64,000 bases of DNA from UBA1858 sp965262455 (GTDB lineage: Bacteria; Pseudomonadota; Gammaproteobacteria; UBA4575), in NCBI GenBank assembly GCA_965262455.1, contig CBDHFH010000008.1, positions 372,001-436,000 of the forward strand, given 5' to 3'. Position numbers and translations under genes: made by a program. Of the stretch, positions 50,601-60,096 are shown in pieces; the stretch's first letter is position 1; each line of letters begins with the position of its first letter. A model generated the notes under the pieces. It was given only the letters and a program-made list of their open reading frames with translations. It did no database searches and was not told the DNA's origin.

Positions 50601-51125
50601 TGCTGGGTTGTTGGGCTCTAGGAAACCAATGCTGCCAGGTCCATCGTATTCTCCATCCGAATCAGCATCATCCCAAATAAAATATACATGGTTTGAAATA
50701 TCTAAAACGTTATCATTATCATAAGGATTAGGTAAAGCATTCGTTAATGATCTGTCGCTGTAAGCAATGCCATCTTCATCTTCACCTTTCCATGGTGAGT
50801 ATACTGTCTCAGGATTGTATGCAAGCACATTGTAACCTAAGCATGTTGCACGACGATACTCAGCATCTGTAGGAGGGTGAACTACAATACTATCTGCAAC
50901 ACCACCAGGATTCCATGTGCCATCATTAAGTGTGGTTTCCCAATTCATACTGCCAGAGTCGTCTGTGGCAAAGAAAATATTGGCTTGTACATTAGTACCT
51001 AAAAACAAAGGTTGTGAAGCTAGATTCCCTGGTGCGGCATGTAGGTTTGAGTTGCAAATTACAAAAGATATAAGAACAGATACCAAGAATTCTTTCTTTT
51101 TGAATAGCTTTGGATTGTTCATCAT
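47658..51125 (-). CDS. pilY1: Type IV pilus tip-associated adhesin PilY1
   Basis: Large secreted adhesin of 1155 residues. A signal peptide ends near LHA-AP. The N-terminal part holds a von Willebrand A-like MIDAS sequence (FFATDDSGSMNWE), and the C-terminal half is the PilY1 beta-propeller (RRGIVYVGANDGMVHAFD, GYGAGGRGVFALNIT, WAVIFGNGYNSDNGKAALI). Calcium-loop patterns are DINGDQVIDR and DLNSDGVFDGND, the first matching the site that controls pilus retraction in Pseudomonas. It lies in the middle of the minor pilin operon. Confidence 0.95.
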   Translation of the reverse strand: MMNNPKLFKKKEFLVSVLISFVICNSNLHAAPGNLASQPLFLGTNVQANIFFATDDSGSMNWETTLNDGTWNPGGVADSIVVHPPTDAEYRRATCLGYNVLAYNPETVYSPWKGEDEDGIAYSDRSLTNALPNPYDNDNVLDISNHVYFIWDDADSDGEYDGPGSIGFLEPNNPATDECGDLASNTTSDAVAVNSLPATLNPGDTGYPNSQRNYANWYTYYRKREYVAKRAMTELINNSNQRMGLATLWDQSLDGSGVGTAVDDMSVTSNKDDLLDAVSRIDSANGTPLRTLLLNTGRYFDKAGSDSDHSGLGFSNSSPILNSGNGGECQQNFAVVFSDGFWNSDSITSVGNTDGGTSNSMWDGGSYADSVSNTLADIAMYYYETDLATGIADEVKPLENVDENEAQHLTTYTVAFGVNGTLTANPPNTTDPFTWPDPTDTEDAERIDDMRHAAWNGRGEFLSARDPATLISSLENALASIEDRIGTSTAVTFNSNELRADTQLYLTQFNSENWSGDIVAFNFNSDGTINPAEAWRVSDYLDSGSYNYTNRVTYTLNDSTNSGTTLAWANLSTAQQNDFRTAPDGSLGSITDGQARLSYFLGDRTHEASSTAYDFRQRDSILGDIVHSGPVFVGKPNASYPDLDPFGSSTKRYSDFVEAQKNRRGIVYVGANDGMVHAFDSSLSGQEIMTYVPAELYDSSSATTGLHYLSDPNYTHKYYVDVNLASNDVFINTSTGGFGSASWETILAGGYGAGGRGVFALNITDESFPNSVAGAQSTVLWEFSDSNSAYMGYSYSEPRIALLNNGKWAVIFGNGYNSDNGKAALIILYIEEGIDGTWDTADYKIIDTGVGSVANKSGIGQITVLDINGDQVIDRVYGSGIDGNLWAFDLSDTNSNNWDSAYKSGSTSKPLFTAQTSQPITVKTAVTRTESSTLANDPNILIILGTGQYLTDADPTSTNQQSIYGIWDAGVSDITVSNLVEQTLESFSTSTQRVMTNNTVNYDVNNPSNGDLGWYFDLPDTGERILIDPVVRLEQVFIATSVPSSQKCDDGGGSGWIMILDAENGGEPSQGGFDLNSDGVFDGNDQISNTYVAGLKFNNGLPAGLGFLGGSGKLYITGTGSSGAIGGALSGLSAEDIQQLNFQSKGRLAWKELFE

Positions 51126-51169
51126 AAATTCCTCAATGTCATAAATCAGTAAAATTTAAAAATATTCAA

Positions 51170-51754
51170 TTAAAGCTTATTAATTTCAAAATAGGCCTGT
51201 AATATTTTTGTTGTATCGCGAGACAATCCCGTTCCATGAGCGGTCACCCTAAAAATTTCCCGCTTACATAAATTTGTGTTAAATGCGCTATTGGGGTCAG
51301 TTATCCCAGATGTGTTACAAATATCTTGGGTACCCAAATGTTTGATTATGTATTTTGGAGGTAGTGCTAGTTGATCTTCGCCGCTACTATTCGTACCTAA
51401 AGTACTTGCTTCAGTGTAGTTGGATGTGTTTGTGGGGTTCCATGTGCCTGGATCTAGATAATCGGGTTCTAGTTTTGCTGCTTCAAAACCGGATCTGTAA
51501 AGCCCATTATTGTTAGTCAAAGCTGACAAACCAGCTAAATTATTAATAAATGTTTCAGCATCTCTAAGTGCACTTTCAGCTGCTTGATGAGCGAGCTGAC
51601 TGTCTCGTAAATTTCCTGACATTTTTTCATCTACGATACTTGTTCTCATGCCAGTCAACGCAAGAATGGTTAACACAGATAACAAAATTAAACTCATGAA
51701 CAATACAACACCATTTTGTTTTGATTTGTAATTATGTATATAGATTGTATTCAT
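51170..51754 (-). CDS. pilX: Type IV pilus assembly protein PilX
   Basis: Minor pilin of 194 residues. The prepilin site is KQNG followed by VVLFMSLILLSVLTILALTGMRTS, with no Glu5, as is usual for PilX/GspK-type tip proteins. The helix continues into VDEKMSGNLRDSQLAHQAAESALRDAE, the PilX signature. Two to four cysteines in the C-terminal part (DICNTSG, NLCKRE) may form a disulfide. It sits between pilW and pilY1 with short gaps. Confidence 0.92.
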   Translation of the reverse strand: MNTIYIHNYKSKQNGVVLFMSLILLSVLTILALTGMRTSIVDEKMSGNLRDSQLAHQAAESALRDAETFINNLAGLSALTNNNGLYRSGFEAAKLEPDYLDPGTWNPTNTSNYTEASTLGTNSSGEDQLALPPKYIIKHLGTQDICNTSGITDPNSAFNTNLCKREIFRVTAHGTGLSRDTTKILQAYFEINKL

Positions 51755-51756
51755 AA

Positions 51757-52905
51757 TTAACTCGTTCGATTACGTACGGATATTGTTGTCGAATAAACTC
51801 TTCTAGTGTGATACTCGCCACTCGTGTCTGCAGGAATGTTACCTGCAGGAACTGTAACACCTTCTAGAGTGTAACTTGGAGTATCATCATTATCAGCATC
51901 TGGAGAGCGAACTAGAATGCTTATTCTGACGCTAACTACACTCTCCCAGTCAGTGACATTTGATGCATCTACATATCGATCAGCTTGAGAGTCATATGGC
52001 ACATCTGTATCTTCTCCGTATACAATTTGCATCGTTTCAACACCAGGTACGATTGCTTCTGCAGCGCCTCCATTAATTGAACGCATTAGACTAGGAATGT
52101 TGGGTGTTGCCGCGATACCATCATGATCTACTGAGGGATTAATGCTGTAGGTAACATTAGTGCTAACGCCTCTAAAGACAGTCGTATTTTCTGGTTGAAA
52201 AATGTAACCTAAATTTGGTTGAGTATTATTATAGGGGGATGCAGGTGTCGTTGTAGCTGGTACTGTACCGTGCTGAATCGTTGCGATATTAGGTGTGCCA
52301 CTGGTATCTACGGTTGAATCTACATCGTTTGTTGCTTGAAATATAACTGAGTTGGAACAATCAGCTATAACCAATATTTCATTTTCATCGATATTGCTTG
52401 CTGTGCTGCTGCCTAGACTAATTGTAATTGGTGTTGTGTCCAGTGCGTTTATTGATTCAGTAATTGAAAATGAGCGACCTCGTCTGACTCCGCTGATAAT
52501 AAGGGTATCTGGTTGAGAAGTGTAACCGGCCAGCCCTGTCGCGGCTGCACCTTCTTGTCCACTAACGCCAATAAATCCACCAGGTAGGCCGTTAACAATA
52601 TTTAATACACCATCTCTAGGCCAATTGAATAAACCATTTTGTGTGTCTGGCTGAAAAGAGGGGATGCATCCCCAGAAATCAGCTGACTTAACCGCGTTAG
52701 TAAGCAAGTTTATAGCATATCTTCCATTTTCTTGTGCACGGGTAAGTGACTCTTGTGAAATATAGGTTGCTTTACCCTGTATGAATAATTGTACAACTAC
52801 AATGGCTGTTACAGAACTTAACGCGATTGCAATTAATAGCTCGATCAAACCAAATCCACGATATGGTTTTCGTTTGGTTCTGATATTGTGTGGTTTTGAT
52901 TTCAT
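51757..52905 (-). CDS. pilW: Type IV pilus assembly protein PilW
   Basis: Minor pilin of 382 residues. The leader is MKSKPHNIRTKRKPYRG and the mature start FGLIELLIAIALSSVTAIVVV has Glu5. The family region ESLTRAQENGRYAINLLTNAVKSADFWGC follows, and the long beta-rich C-terminal domain includes the PilW-typical block VPGVETMQIVYGEDTD and VSVRISILVRS. It ends 2 bases before pilX. Confidence 0.93.
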   Translation of the reverse strand: MKSKPHNIRTKRKPYRGFGLIELLIAIALSSVTAIVVVQLFIQGKATYISQESLTRAQENGRYAINLLTNAVKSADFWGCIPSFQPDTQNGLFNWPRDGVLNIVNGLPGGFIGVSGQEGAAATGLAGYTSQPDTLIISGVRRGRSFSITESINALDTTPITISLGSSTASNIDENEILVIADCSNSVIFQATNDVDSTVDTSGTPNIATIQHGTVPATTTPASPYNNTQPNLGYIFQPENTTVFRGVSTNVTYSINPSVDHDGIAATPNIPSLMRSINGGAAEAIVPGVETMQIVYGEDTDVPYDSQADRYVDASNVTDWESVVSVRISILVRSPDADNDDTPSYTLEGVTVPAGNIPADTSGEYHTRRVYSTTISVRNRTS

Positions 52906-52922
52906 ATTTGCAAAGTGTAAGT

Positions 52923-53480
52923 TTATGGCACAAAAGTGAAGGTTTGACGTTTAATTTTGAAATCGGCTTCTTCTTCTTTTTGATCGGTCCAGTCTATGTA
53001 AATCGTCCATTGTCCAAGTAAACCATCGCAGTTGATGCTGCCACCCACTGCTGTTGGTGTTGTAATCGTAGGTGTCGAATCGTTGCATAAAACAATACTT
53101 GCAGCATTACTAATAGTGTTATCACTATTTAGTATAGGTAGCGCCTGGTTTAGTGTAAGAAGCCATTCTCTTAGGTCATTTTGTGCCATATTTGTAGCAC
53201 TACCACAGCCTGCAGCTGTATTACAGTTTGCAACTGCAGCTGGTAGTCCATCATTAGATGAGTCATAAGCATAATCACCAGCAGTAACTCCATCGATATT
53301 GGCTCTCATGCGTTCGAAGAGATGGCTTGCTGCAAATGTAGCAGCAGTTCGACCTTGTGCCGAGCTTGCAGCTTGGTAAGCTTGAACTTGTAATCCTGCC
53401 AGTCCTAGCATGCCTATTGCAAAAACTAACAATGCTACTAAAACTTCAATCAATGTGAATCCAGTGTTATGTTTTTTCAT
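52923..53480 (-). CDS. pilV: Type IV pilus modification/assembly protein PilV
   Basis: Minor pilin of 185 residues with leader MKKHNTG and mature start FTLIEVLVALLVFAIGMLGLAGLQ, the characteristic PilV/GspI sequence. It continues with SAQGRTAATFAASHLFERMRAN. It has cysteines in NCNTAAGCG that may pair. It is co-oriented with the fimU-like gene 20 bases upstream. Confidence 0.93.
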   Translation of the reverse strand: MKKHNTGFTLIEVLVALLVFAIGMLGLAGLQVQAYQAASSAQGRTAATFAASHLFERMRANIDGVTAGDYAYDSSNDGLPAAVANCNTAAGCGSATNMAQNDLREWLLTLNQALPILNSDNTISNAASIVLCNDSTPTITTPTAVGGSINCDGLLGQWTIYIDWTDQKEEEADFKIKRQTFTFVP

Positions 53481-53500
53481 GATCCAAACTCTCTTAGCAT

Positions 53501-54100
53501 TTAGCAGTCCGTTAAAGCACTGGTGCTTCCTGCATTTCTATTAACCCATGCATTACCGACACCGCTTAAATATATGAGTCGTGTTCTATCATTATCATTA
53601 TCTGGGTCACACAAGCGAAATATTTCTTGCTGACTACCACCGTCACCACTGGCTTCGCCCATTGGGTTAAATGTTATGGTGTCGTCGTATTGATTGTTTA
53701 GTGCAACAATCGTATATCCATCTTCTAATTGCTCTTCTTGTGCAACAACTTCAACCTCACCATCTTGATTAACATTTTCAATCAAACCATCACCATCTGA
53801 GTCTGCCCAGATTATCCATCCGTCTGACCATGTACCAGTAGTTGCGCATGCAGTGCCAGCTGTATTTAACCGACACATGACAACTTCAATATTCCTTGTT
53901 ACAGCTTCACTTCGCGCAAGTGCAATACTCGATATGAATCGGTTAGCCGTAGTAGCTAGAGAGTTATTTTCCATTACATTATTAAATGCGGGTATTCCTA
54001 CAGTTAACATGGCTGCTGCCAATGCTAAAGTAATGACTAGCTCTACTAAGCTAAATCCATAGTTGCTATCGAGTTTTAATTTGACTGTTGATGTTTTCAT
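53501..54100 (-). CDS. fimU: Minor pilin FimU/FimT (GspH-like)
   Basis: GspH/FimT-type minor pilin that primes pilus assembly. I place the start at ATG 54100 (200 residues), which gives a leader MKTSTVKLKLDSNYG before FSLVELVITLALAAAMLTVG; the frame is open to 54208 but that would give an implausibly long leader. The GspH pattern SLATTANRFISSIALARSEAVTRNIEVVMC and the C-terminal cysteine pair fit. It is the first gene of the minor pilin operon. Confidence 0.9.
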   Translation of the reverse strand: MKTSTVKLKLDSNYGFSLVELVITLALAAAMLTVGIPAFNNVMENNSLATTANRFISSIALARSEAVTRNIEVVMCRLNTAGTACATTGTWSDGWIIWADSDGDGLIENVNQDGEVEVVAQEEQLEDGYTIVALNNQYDDTITFNPMGEASGDGGSQQEIFRLCDPDNDNDRTRLIYLSGVGNAWVNRNAGSTSALTDC

Positions 54101-54208
54101 AAAGCGAAACAATATTTTCTTTAACTCTACTTTAAATGATTTAATCTTAGTTACTATTGAACATAACTCGCTTGGTTTCTCTGATGAGTGGTTATGTGCT
54201 TTAAGCAC

Positions 54209-54691
54209 TTGATAATTCTCAAAATATAACCGATAAATTTTTCTCGATGAACGGTAAATATCAAGCTAATTACATTCAATGTAGGTAGTTGTTTACACCT
54301 ATTTTCGTGATTCGGCTGAGAGCTTTTTCACAGTGTGATGGGATGAAAAACAGAAGGTATTATTTGCTGGACAGATAGAAAATTTATGTGATGAGTAACT
54401 CACACATAGTTCTTGAATTTTGTCTTTGAGGTAAGTGACTAGTCTAAATTTTATCTTGTAATTATGTGAGTTAATTCAAATTTTACTTTTGCTGAAAAAT
54501 TGAAATTTGTGTTTAATAAACTGAGTTTTTCTAATGTATATATAGACTAAAACTGTCATTATTTAGCAGACACTCAGGTCTACTAGCTAGTGATGCTATT
54601 TAATGAAAAATATTCTATTCACCTTGAAATAATATCCAGAATAAATAAATTAACCACATGAGCAAGGACGTGCTAATAAAGGGTTGGAACC
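54209..54691. other. AT-rich intergenic region between the pilus operon and the DUF1223 gene
   Basis: No gene or RNA is recognised. It must hold the divergent promoters for fimU and the DUF1223 gene. Possible -10 elements such as TATATA near 54538-54545 are present, but no convincing -35 partner could be fixed. Several short homopolymer A and T tracts occur, which may bend the DNA. Confidence 0.4.
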
Positions 54692-55450
54692 GTGAAAATT
54701 ATATATAAGCTGTTGGTGTTTGGATTCGTAGTGTTAATGTCTACATATGCTGCGGCTGAGACAGTGAAATTTTCGAGTAGTAATTCTCAGACGATCATGA
54801 TCGAGCTTTTTACATCTCAAGGCTGCAGTAGTTGTCCACCCGCAGAGCATTGGTTAAATAGACTGGAACAAAACGATCAACTTTGGCACAAGATAGTACC
54901 GCTAGCTTTCCATGTGGATTATTGGGATAAATTAGGCTGGCCAGATCCGTATGCTAATCATGCCCATAGCATGAGGCAATATCGCTATCAGCAGCAAGAT
55001 TATTTAAGTTCAGTTTATACACCAGGTATGTTGGTCAATGGGCGCGAGTGGCGTGGTTGGGTAAGAGGGGAGACATTTCCTGCTGCAAGAGAGCAGGTCG
55101 GTATACTGAGCTTTACTGCAAATCAAGAGCGCATTGAGGTCGACTACTCAAAAGTAGAACAAGATAAAGTGTTGAATGTCGCTCTGCTTGGCGTTGGTAT
55201 TGTTACAAAAGTGGCTCGTGGTGAGAATAGAAATAGGGAGTTAGAGCAGGATTTTGTTGTTTTGTCACATAAGATGTATTCCTACGCAACTCTAAATACC
55301 TCGGGCAAATGGTCTATTCCGATGTTGACGGATATATTAGAAGGTGCAAACCGATACGCCATTGCTATTTGGATCAGCGAGACAGATGACATTGCACCCA
55401 TTCAATCGACTGGTTATTGGTTGCCTGAAGAGTGGTTTAAAAAAGAGTAG
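54692..55450 (+). CDS. DUF1223 thioredoxin-like exported protein
   Basis: Protein of 252 residues with a GTG start and a signal peptide ending near residue 23 (YAAA-ET). The DUF1223 signature is IELFTSQGCSSCPPAEHWL, with a CSSC active-site-like motif, followed by PLAFHVDYWDKLGWPDPYA and YTPGMLVNGREWRGW. The fold is thioredoxin-like, but the biochemical role is unknown. It stands alone and converges with the cation transporter gene with a 6-base gap. Confidence 0.9.
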   Translation: MKIIYKLLVFGFVVLMSTYAAAETVKFSSSNSQTIMIELFTSQGCSSCPPAEHWLNRLEQNDQLWHKIVPLAFHVDYWDKLGWPDPYANHAHSMRQYRYQQQDYLSSVYTPGMLVNGREWRGWVRGETFPAAREQVGILSFTANQERIEVDYSKVEQDKVLNVALLGVGIVTKVARGENRNRELEQDFVVLSHKMYSYATLNTSGKWSIPMLTDILEGANRYAIAIWISETDDIAPIQSTGYWLPEEWFKKE

Positions 55451-55456
55451 CGAAAA

Positions 55457-56341
55457 CTAGTCTTGACAAGTTAACTCGCACTGGCCGTTTTCAATTTGAA
55501 TAGTGGTATGGTGAATGCCATATTCATCTCTTAGTTTTTGTGTGGCTTGATGCAACATATCGTCGTCAATGTAACGGGAGTTTCTTAACAAGTGTGCTGT
55601 TAATGCAACTTGAGTGGTACTCATCGCCCATACATGCAAATCATGAATTTCTTCCACCCCGGGCAGGCTGAGTAAGTACTGTTTGATTGCTTCTAAATCG
55701 ATATTACTCGGTACGGCATCAACGGATAGATTAAATGCATCTTTAACTAAACCCCACGCACTAATCGCAATGACCAGTATTATGAGTAAGCTGAGTAACG
55801 GATCAATCAGCTGCCATTGTGTGAAGTAAATAACGATACCACCAATTACGACTGCGACTGATACTAAGCCGTCAGCTAACATATGTAAGAAAGCGCCTTT
55901 AACATTTAAGTCTTCATCTTTATGGCTGACAAACAATGCTGCTGTTATAAAATTAATCACAATACCTACACTGGCGACAATGATGATGGTCAAGCTATCT
56001 GCCTGCACGACGGTGTTTAAGCGCTTCACTGCCTCAATCGCAATTAGCCCCATAGTAATCACAAGTGTGATGCCACTAAACAATGCGGCAAGTATTGTTG
56101 CTCGACGATAACCATAAGTGTGGCTGGCTGTAGGTTTCACGGCAGCGAGAATATTGGCACCCCAGGCTAGTAACAAAATCAGTACATCGCTAAAGTTATG
56201 GCCAGCATCTGCTAAAAGTGAAAGTGAGTTAGAAATAAATCCAAATATGGCTTCAATGATGACGTAAGCTATATTTATTGTTGCACCAATTAGGAACGCT
56301 TTATTTGATGTTTTGGTGGAATGATCGTGATGATGGTGCAT
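55457..56341 (-). CDS. Cation diffusion facilitator (zinc exporter, ZitB/CzcD type)
   Basis: Inner-membrane divalent metal/proton antiporter of 294 residues. Six membrane segments are visible. The metal site is the HxxxD pair LLADAGHNFSDVLILLLAW in helix 2 and LHMLADGLVSVAVV in helix 5. The His-rich start MHHHHDHSTK and the C-terminal cytoplasmic domain (LPGVEEIHDLHVWAMS) fit zinc-type members. Zn2+ is the likely substrate, but Co2+ or Cd2+ cannot be excluded. Confidence 0.94.
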   Translation of the reverse strand: MHHHHDHSTKTSNKAFLIGATINIAYVIIEAIFGFISNSLSLLADAGHNFSDVLILLLAWGANILAAVKPTASHTYGYRRATILAALFSGITLVITMGLIAIEAVKRLNTVVQADSLTIIIVASVGIVINFITAALFVSHKDEDLNVKGAFLHMLADGLVSVAVVIGGIVIYFTQWQLIDPLLSLLIILVIAISAWGLVKDAFNLSVDAVPSNIDLEAIKQYLLSLPGVEEIHDLHVWAMSTTQVALTAHLLRNSRYIDDDMLHQATQKLRDEYGIHHTTIQIENGQCELTCQD

Positions 56342-56769
56342 AACTGAATAGTATTACTTTTGTGGATGATTATCAGGACTTGTCAATCAATCGCTTTATT
56401 AATATTACCCGCATTAAGCATCAAATATTTATATCTACATGTTGCAAACGACTGTCTGAGGAAGTACTCACGTTGAGTCTTGGTTGTATTTAACCGTGAT
56501 TAGCAGATATTTTGAGTCAATTTACCCGGATACGTCTAGCACCAGCCAGCGTGCGAATGTTTACGTAATATTTGCTATCAGTAATTAATAAGCAATTGAA
56601 ATACATAAAATTATTGCTTGTCAGTCTGAGCATATATAGTATTGAAGCATTACGCCGATATTATCAAGGTGACTGGCATGAAATTAGCACCTATAAAGCA
56701 TAGCTAGCCTAATATATAGATGTTAAATGTAACTATTTACAATGATGAAATTTTAGTCTGTTTTAAACA
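56342..56769. other. Intergenic region upstream of the nqr operon
   Basis: No gene is recognised. The region separates the divergent transporter and nqr genes. TATAGT near 56635 could be a -10 element for nqr (with TTGCTT 15 bases upstream, a short spacer), which would give a leader of about 130 bases. I see no riboswitch or repeat that I can defend. Confidence 0.4.
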
Positions 56770-58119
56770 ATGAATTTTAAGATAAAAAAAGGCCTGCAAT
56801 TACCTATCACTGGTGCACCACGTCAAAATATTGATGGCTCCCCCTCAATATCGCGTGTTGCAGTGCTGGGCAGAGAACATGTTGACATGAAGCCGACCAT
56901 GCATGTTGCTGAAGGGGATTATGTCAAGCTTGGTCAAGTGTTATTCACAGATAAAAAAAATCCTCGCGTTAAATATGTCGCACCAGGGGCAGGTACTGTT
57001 GAGAGTATCAATCGTGGCGCACGACGTATTTTTCAATCTTTAGTCATTCGTCTTGATGGTGAGGAAGAGGTCGTTTTTGAGCAATTTGATGAACAAAGTC
57101 TACTTTCGCTTGCACGTGAGAGCATTGTCGAGCAATTGCTTAATTCTGGCTTATGGGTTTCAATGCGCACCCGACCTTATAGTAAGTCGCCTGACCCAGA
57201 TTCAATACCAAATTCTATTTTTGTTACAGCTATTGATACGCGTCCGCTGGCTGCGGATCCCAATGTAGTGATCTTAGAGTATGAGCAAGATTTTAATATA
57301 GGCCTACAAATTCTTACGCGTTTAACACAAGGTCAGGTTCATGTGTGTTGCGCAACAAATAGTACCTTTAGTATCGAAGATCATCCGCAAATTAATAAAG
57401 CAGTTTTTGAAGGGCCCCATCCTGCAGGAATTCCAGGTACACATATTCATATGATAGATCCTGTGAATGCGAATAAAAGTGTTTGGCATTTAAATTATCA
57501 AGATGTGATTGCGATAGGCAAATTATTTACTACTGGGAAGATTTGGACCGAAAGAATTATTTCTTTGGCCGGTCCAGCAATAAAAAATCCAAGACTATTA
57601 CGTGTTCGTTTAGGTGCTAATACAAACGATATCATCGAGGATGAAGTTGAGTCGGGTGAGTGCCGCATTATATCCGGCTCTGTCCTATCAGGCTGGCGAG
57701 CCGCCGGATGGGCGAGTTATTTAGGTCGATTCAATTTGCAAATTGTGGCCATGCATGAAGGGCGAGAAAGGGAGTTCTTTGGCTGGATTGTTCCAGGGAT
57801 GAAAAAGTATTCCAAGTCAAATGCTTTGCTATCCAGTTTTTTTAGGAGCCAGGCAAAATTTTCATTCACAACATCTCAAAACGGCAGTCCACGTGCCATG
57901 GTGCCAATTGGTGTTTATGAAAGAGTGATGCCTCTGGATATTTTGCCCACTCAACTCTTGCGGGCGTTGTTAACAAAAGATACTGATTTAGCCCAGGCAC
58001 TTGGGTGTTTGGAATTAGATGAGGAAGATTTGGCTCTATGTACATTTGTCTGCCCAAGTAAATATGAGTACGGACCAATACTAAGAGAAAACCTTATCCA
58101 AATTGAGAAGGAAGGGTAA
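56770..58119 (+). CDS. nqrA: Na+-translocating NADH:quinone reductase subunit A
   Basis: Peripheral subunit of the Na+-pumping NADH:quinone reductase. The 449-residue chain begins MNFKIKKGLQLPITGAPRQ and continues with VGLGREHVDMKP-like sequence (VAVLGREHVDMKPTMHVAEGD), FTDKKNPRVKYVAPGAGTV and the C-terminal CSKYEYG-type block (CPSKYEYGPILRENL), all typical of NqrA. It is the first of seven contiguous nqr genes and abuts nqrB with a TAATG junction. Confidence 0.96.
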   Translation: MNFKIKKGLQLPITGAPRQNIDGSPSISRVAVLGREHVDMKPTMHVAEGDYVKLGQVLFTDKKNPRVKYVAPGAGTVESINRGARRIFQSLVIRLDGEEEVVFEQFDEQSLLSLARESIVEQLLNSGLWVSMRTRPYSKSPDPDSIPNSIFVTAIDTRPLAADPNVVILEYEQDFNIGLQILTRLTQGQVHVCCATNSTFSIEDHPQINKAVFEGPHPAGIPGTHIHMIDPVNANKSVWHLNYQDVIAIGKLFTTGKIWTERIISLAGPAIKNPRLLRVRLGANTNDIIEDEVESGECRIISGSVLSGWRAAGWASYLGRFNLQIVAMHEGREREFFGWIVPGMKKYSKSNALLSSFFRSQAKFSFTTSQNGSPRAMVPIGVYERVMPLDILPTQLLRALLTKDTDLAQALGCLELDEEDLALCTFVCPSKYEYGPILRENLIQIEKEG

Positions 58120-59330
58120 TGAGAAAGTTACGGAGATATTTGGATAATATCCATCCCAATTTCATTAAAGGTGGGCGCTTTGAAAAATTTTATGCGCTGT
58201 ATGAAATGGTGGATACCTTCTTATATACCCCGGCAGATGTTACACCTCATGCACCTCATGCGCGGGATGCATTAGATATTAAGCGTGTTATGACCTATGT
58301 CGTGATAGCCACGCTGCCTTGTATTGCAATCGGTCTGTGGAATATTGGTTATCAAGCAAATACTGCCATGGCGAATATGGGCATTGAGCATGCGCCGGGC
58401 TGGCGCGGCGCAATTTTGTCTTGGTTGAGTTTTGCTTACGATGCACAGAATCCACTGGGTAATTTCTTGCACGGATTTATGTACTTTTTCCCAATTTATC
58501 TAGTTACATTAGTTGTTGGTGGAATTTGGGAAGTCGTGTTTGCTGCAGTGCGTAATCATGAGGTCAATGAGGGATTTCTTGTCACATCGATGTTATTTGC
58601 TTTGACTTTGCCACCAGATGTACCGCTGTGGCAAGTTGCTTTGGGTATCAGCTTTGGCGTTGTAATAGGTAAAGAAGTATTTGGTGGCACGGGTAAAAAC
58701 TTTTTAAATCCTGCACTAACGGGGCGCTGCTTTTTGTTTTTTGCCTACCCTGCAGAAATGTCTGGTGATGCAGTATGGACAGCCGTCGATGGTTTCTCCG
58801 GTGCAACACCATTAGGAATTGCTGCACTTGAAGGAATGCAGGGAATTATTGCCAGTGGTGTTACCTGGTCGCAAACATTTCTTGGGTCCATTCAGGGCTC
58901 TATTGGATCGACATCAACGCTTGCATGTTTACTCGGTGGCGTATTTTTAATGTACACGCGCATTGCTTCATGGAGAATTATCTTTGGTGTATTTGCTGGC
59001 ATGGTGGTGACTTCAACTTTGCTGAATTTAATCGGTAGCGAAAGTAACCCGATGTTTGCCGTGCCCTGGTATTGGCATTTGAGTTTAGGTGGGTTTGCAT
59101 TTGGTATGGTGTATATGGCAACAGACCCTGTGTCAGCATCAATGACACAAACAGGCCGTTGGATTTTTGGATTTTTGATCGGGTTTATGACGGTGTTAAT
59201 TCGGGTGATTAATCCCGCATTTCCAGAGGGCATCATGTTAGCCATACTGTTTGCTAATATCTTTGCCCCTTTAATTGATCACTTTGTTGTACAAGCTAAC
59301 ATCAGGAGGCGTAAGCGAAATTATGTCTAA
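58119..59330 (+). CDS. nqrB: Na+-translocating NADH:quinone reductase subunit B
   Basis: Membrane subunit with about ten helices. The covalent FMN-binding threonine is Thr230 in the motif DGFSGATPLG. The sequence GKEVFGGTGKNFLNPALTGR and the glycine-rich regions are typical of NqrB/RnfD. The length of 403 residues is usual. Its stop codon lies within the start of nqrC (overlap 8 bases). Confidence 0.97.
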   Translation: MRKLRRYLDNIHPNFIKGGRFEKFYALYEMVDTFLYTPADVTPHAPHARDALDIKRVMTYVVIATLPCIAIGLWNIGYQANTAMANMGIEHAPGWRGAILSWLSFAYDAQNPLGNFLHGFMYFFPIYLVTLVVGGIWEVVFAAVRNHEVNEGFLVTSMLFALTLPPDVPLWQVALGISFGVVIGKEVFGGTGKNFLNPALTGRCFLFFAYPAEMSGDAVWTAVDGFSGATPLGIAALEGMQGIIASGVTWSQTFLGSIQGSIGSTSTLACLLGGVFLMYTRIASWRIIFGVFAGMVVTSTLLNLIGSESNPMFAVPWYWHLSLGGFAFGMVYMATDPVSASMTQTGRWIFGFLIGFMTVLIRVINPAFPEGIMLAILFANIFAPLIDHFVVQANIRRRKRNYV

Positions 59331-60096
59331 GGATAGTACGGCAAATATTCTTATCGTCGCCATCACACTATGTTTGGTGTGTTCTGTCATTGTGTCAACA
59401 GCAGCCGTGCAGTTAAGGCCTGCCCAAGAGGCGAATAAAGTACTCGATAAAAAAATTAATATATTAAAAGTCTCTGGACTATGGCAAGAAGATGCAGATA
59501 TTGATGCCTTGTTTTCATCAATTGAAGAGCGTCTGGTTAATTTGGACACTGGTGAAATTGAAACAGAAATCGATTCAAAAACATATGATCAGCGCAAGGC
59601 ATCTAAAGTCAGCGACTTAAGTATTAAATTGAATGATGATATTGATTTAGCGAATATTAATCGCAGAGCAAACTATGCCAAAGTGTATTTAGTGCGTGAG
59701 TCCAATAAGGTGGCACGTTACGTTTTTCCGGTGCATGGCTATGGATTGTGGTCGACTCTATATGGCTACGTTACATTGGAAGATGACTTAAATACAATTT
59801 ACGCATTGAAGTTTTATGATCATAGAGAAACCCCAGGTTTGGGAGGCGAAGTTGATAACCCTAAATGGCAAGCGTCATGGCAAGGTAAAAAGCTGTTTGA
59901 CGAAAATGGTCAAGTTAAAGTGAGCGTAATTAAGGGCAATGTCGTGCCTGGCAATGCAAATGAACAATATCAAGTTGATGGGTTATCCGGGGCCACACTG
60001 ACAAGTAATGGAGTAACCAATATGTTTCGCTTTTGGATGGGTGAATACGGATTTGAAAAATTTATATATAACGTTCGTAATGGAGAAATTTTATGA
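59323..60096 (+). CDS. nqrC: Na+-translocating NADH:quinone reductase subunit C
   Basis: Subunit with one N-terminal membrane helix (ANILIVAITLCLVCSVIVSTAAV) and a periplasmic domain carrying covalent FMN. The frame opens at 59275, but ATG 59323 gives the normal start MSKDSTAN and puts the FMN threonine at position 225 (SGATLTS), the same number as in Vibrio cholerae NqrC. An AGGAGG ribosome site lies 13 bases upstream. It overlaps nqrD by 4 bases (ATGA). Confidence 0.96.
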   Translation: MSKDSTANILIVAITLCLVCSVIVSTAAVQLRPAQEANKVLDKKINILKVSGLWQEDADIDALFSSIEERLVNLDTGEIETEIDSKTYDQRKASKVSDLSIKLNDDIDLANINRRANYAKVYLVRESNKVARYVFPVHGYGLWSTLYGYVTLEDDLNTIYALKFYDHRETPGLGGEVDNPKWQASWQGKKLFDENGQVKVSVIKGNVVPGNANEQYQVDGLSGATLTSNGVTNMFRFWMGEYGFEKFIYNVRNGEIL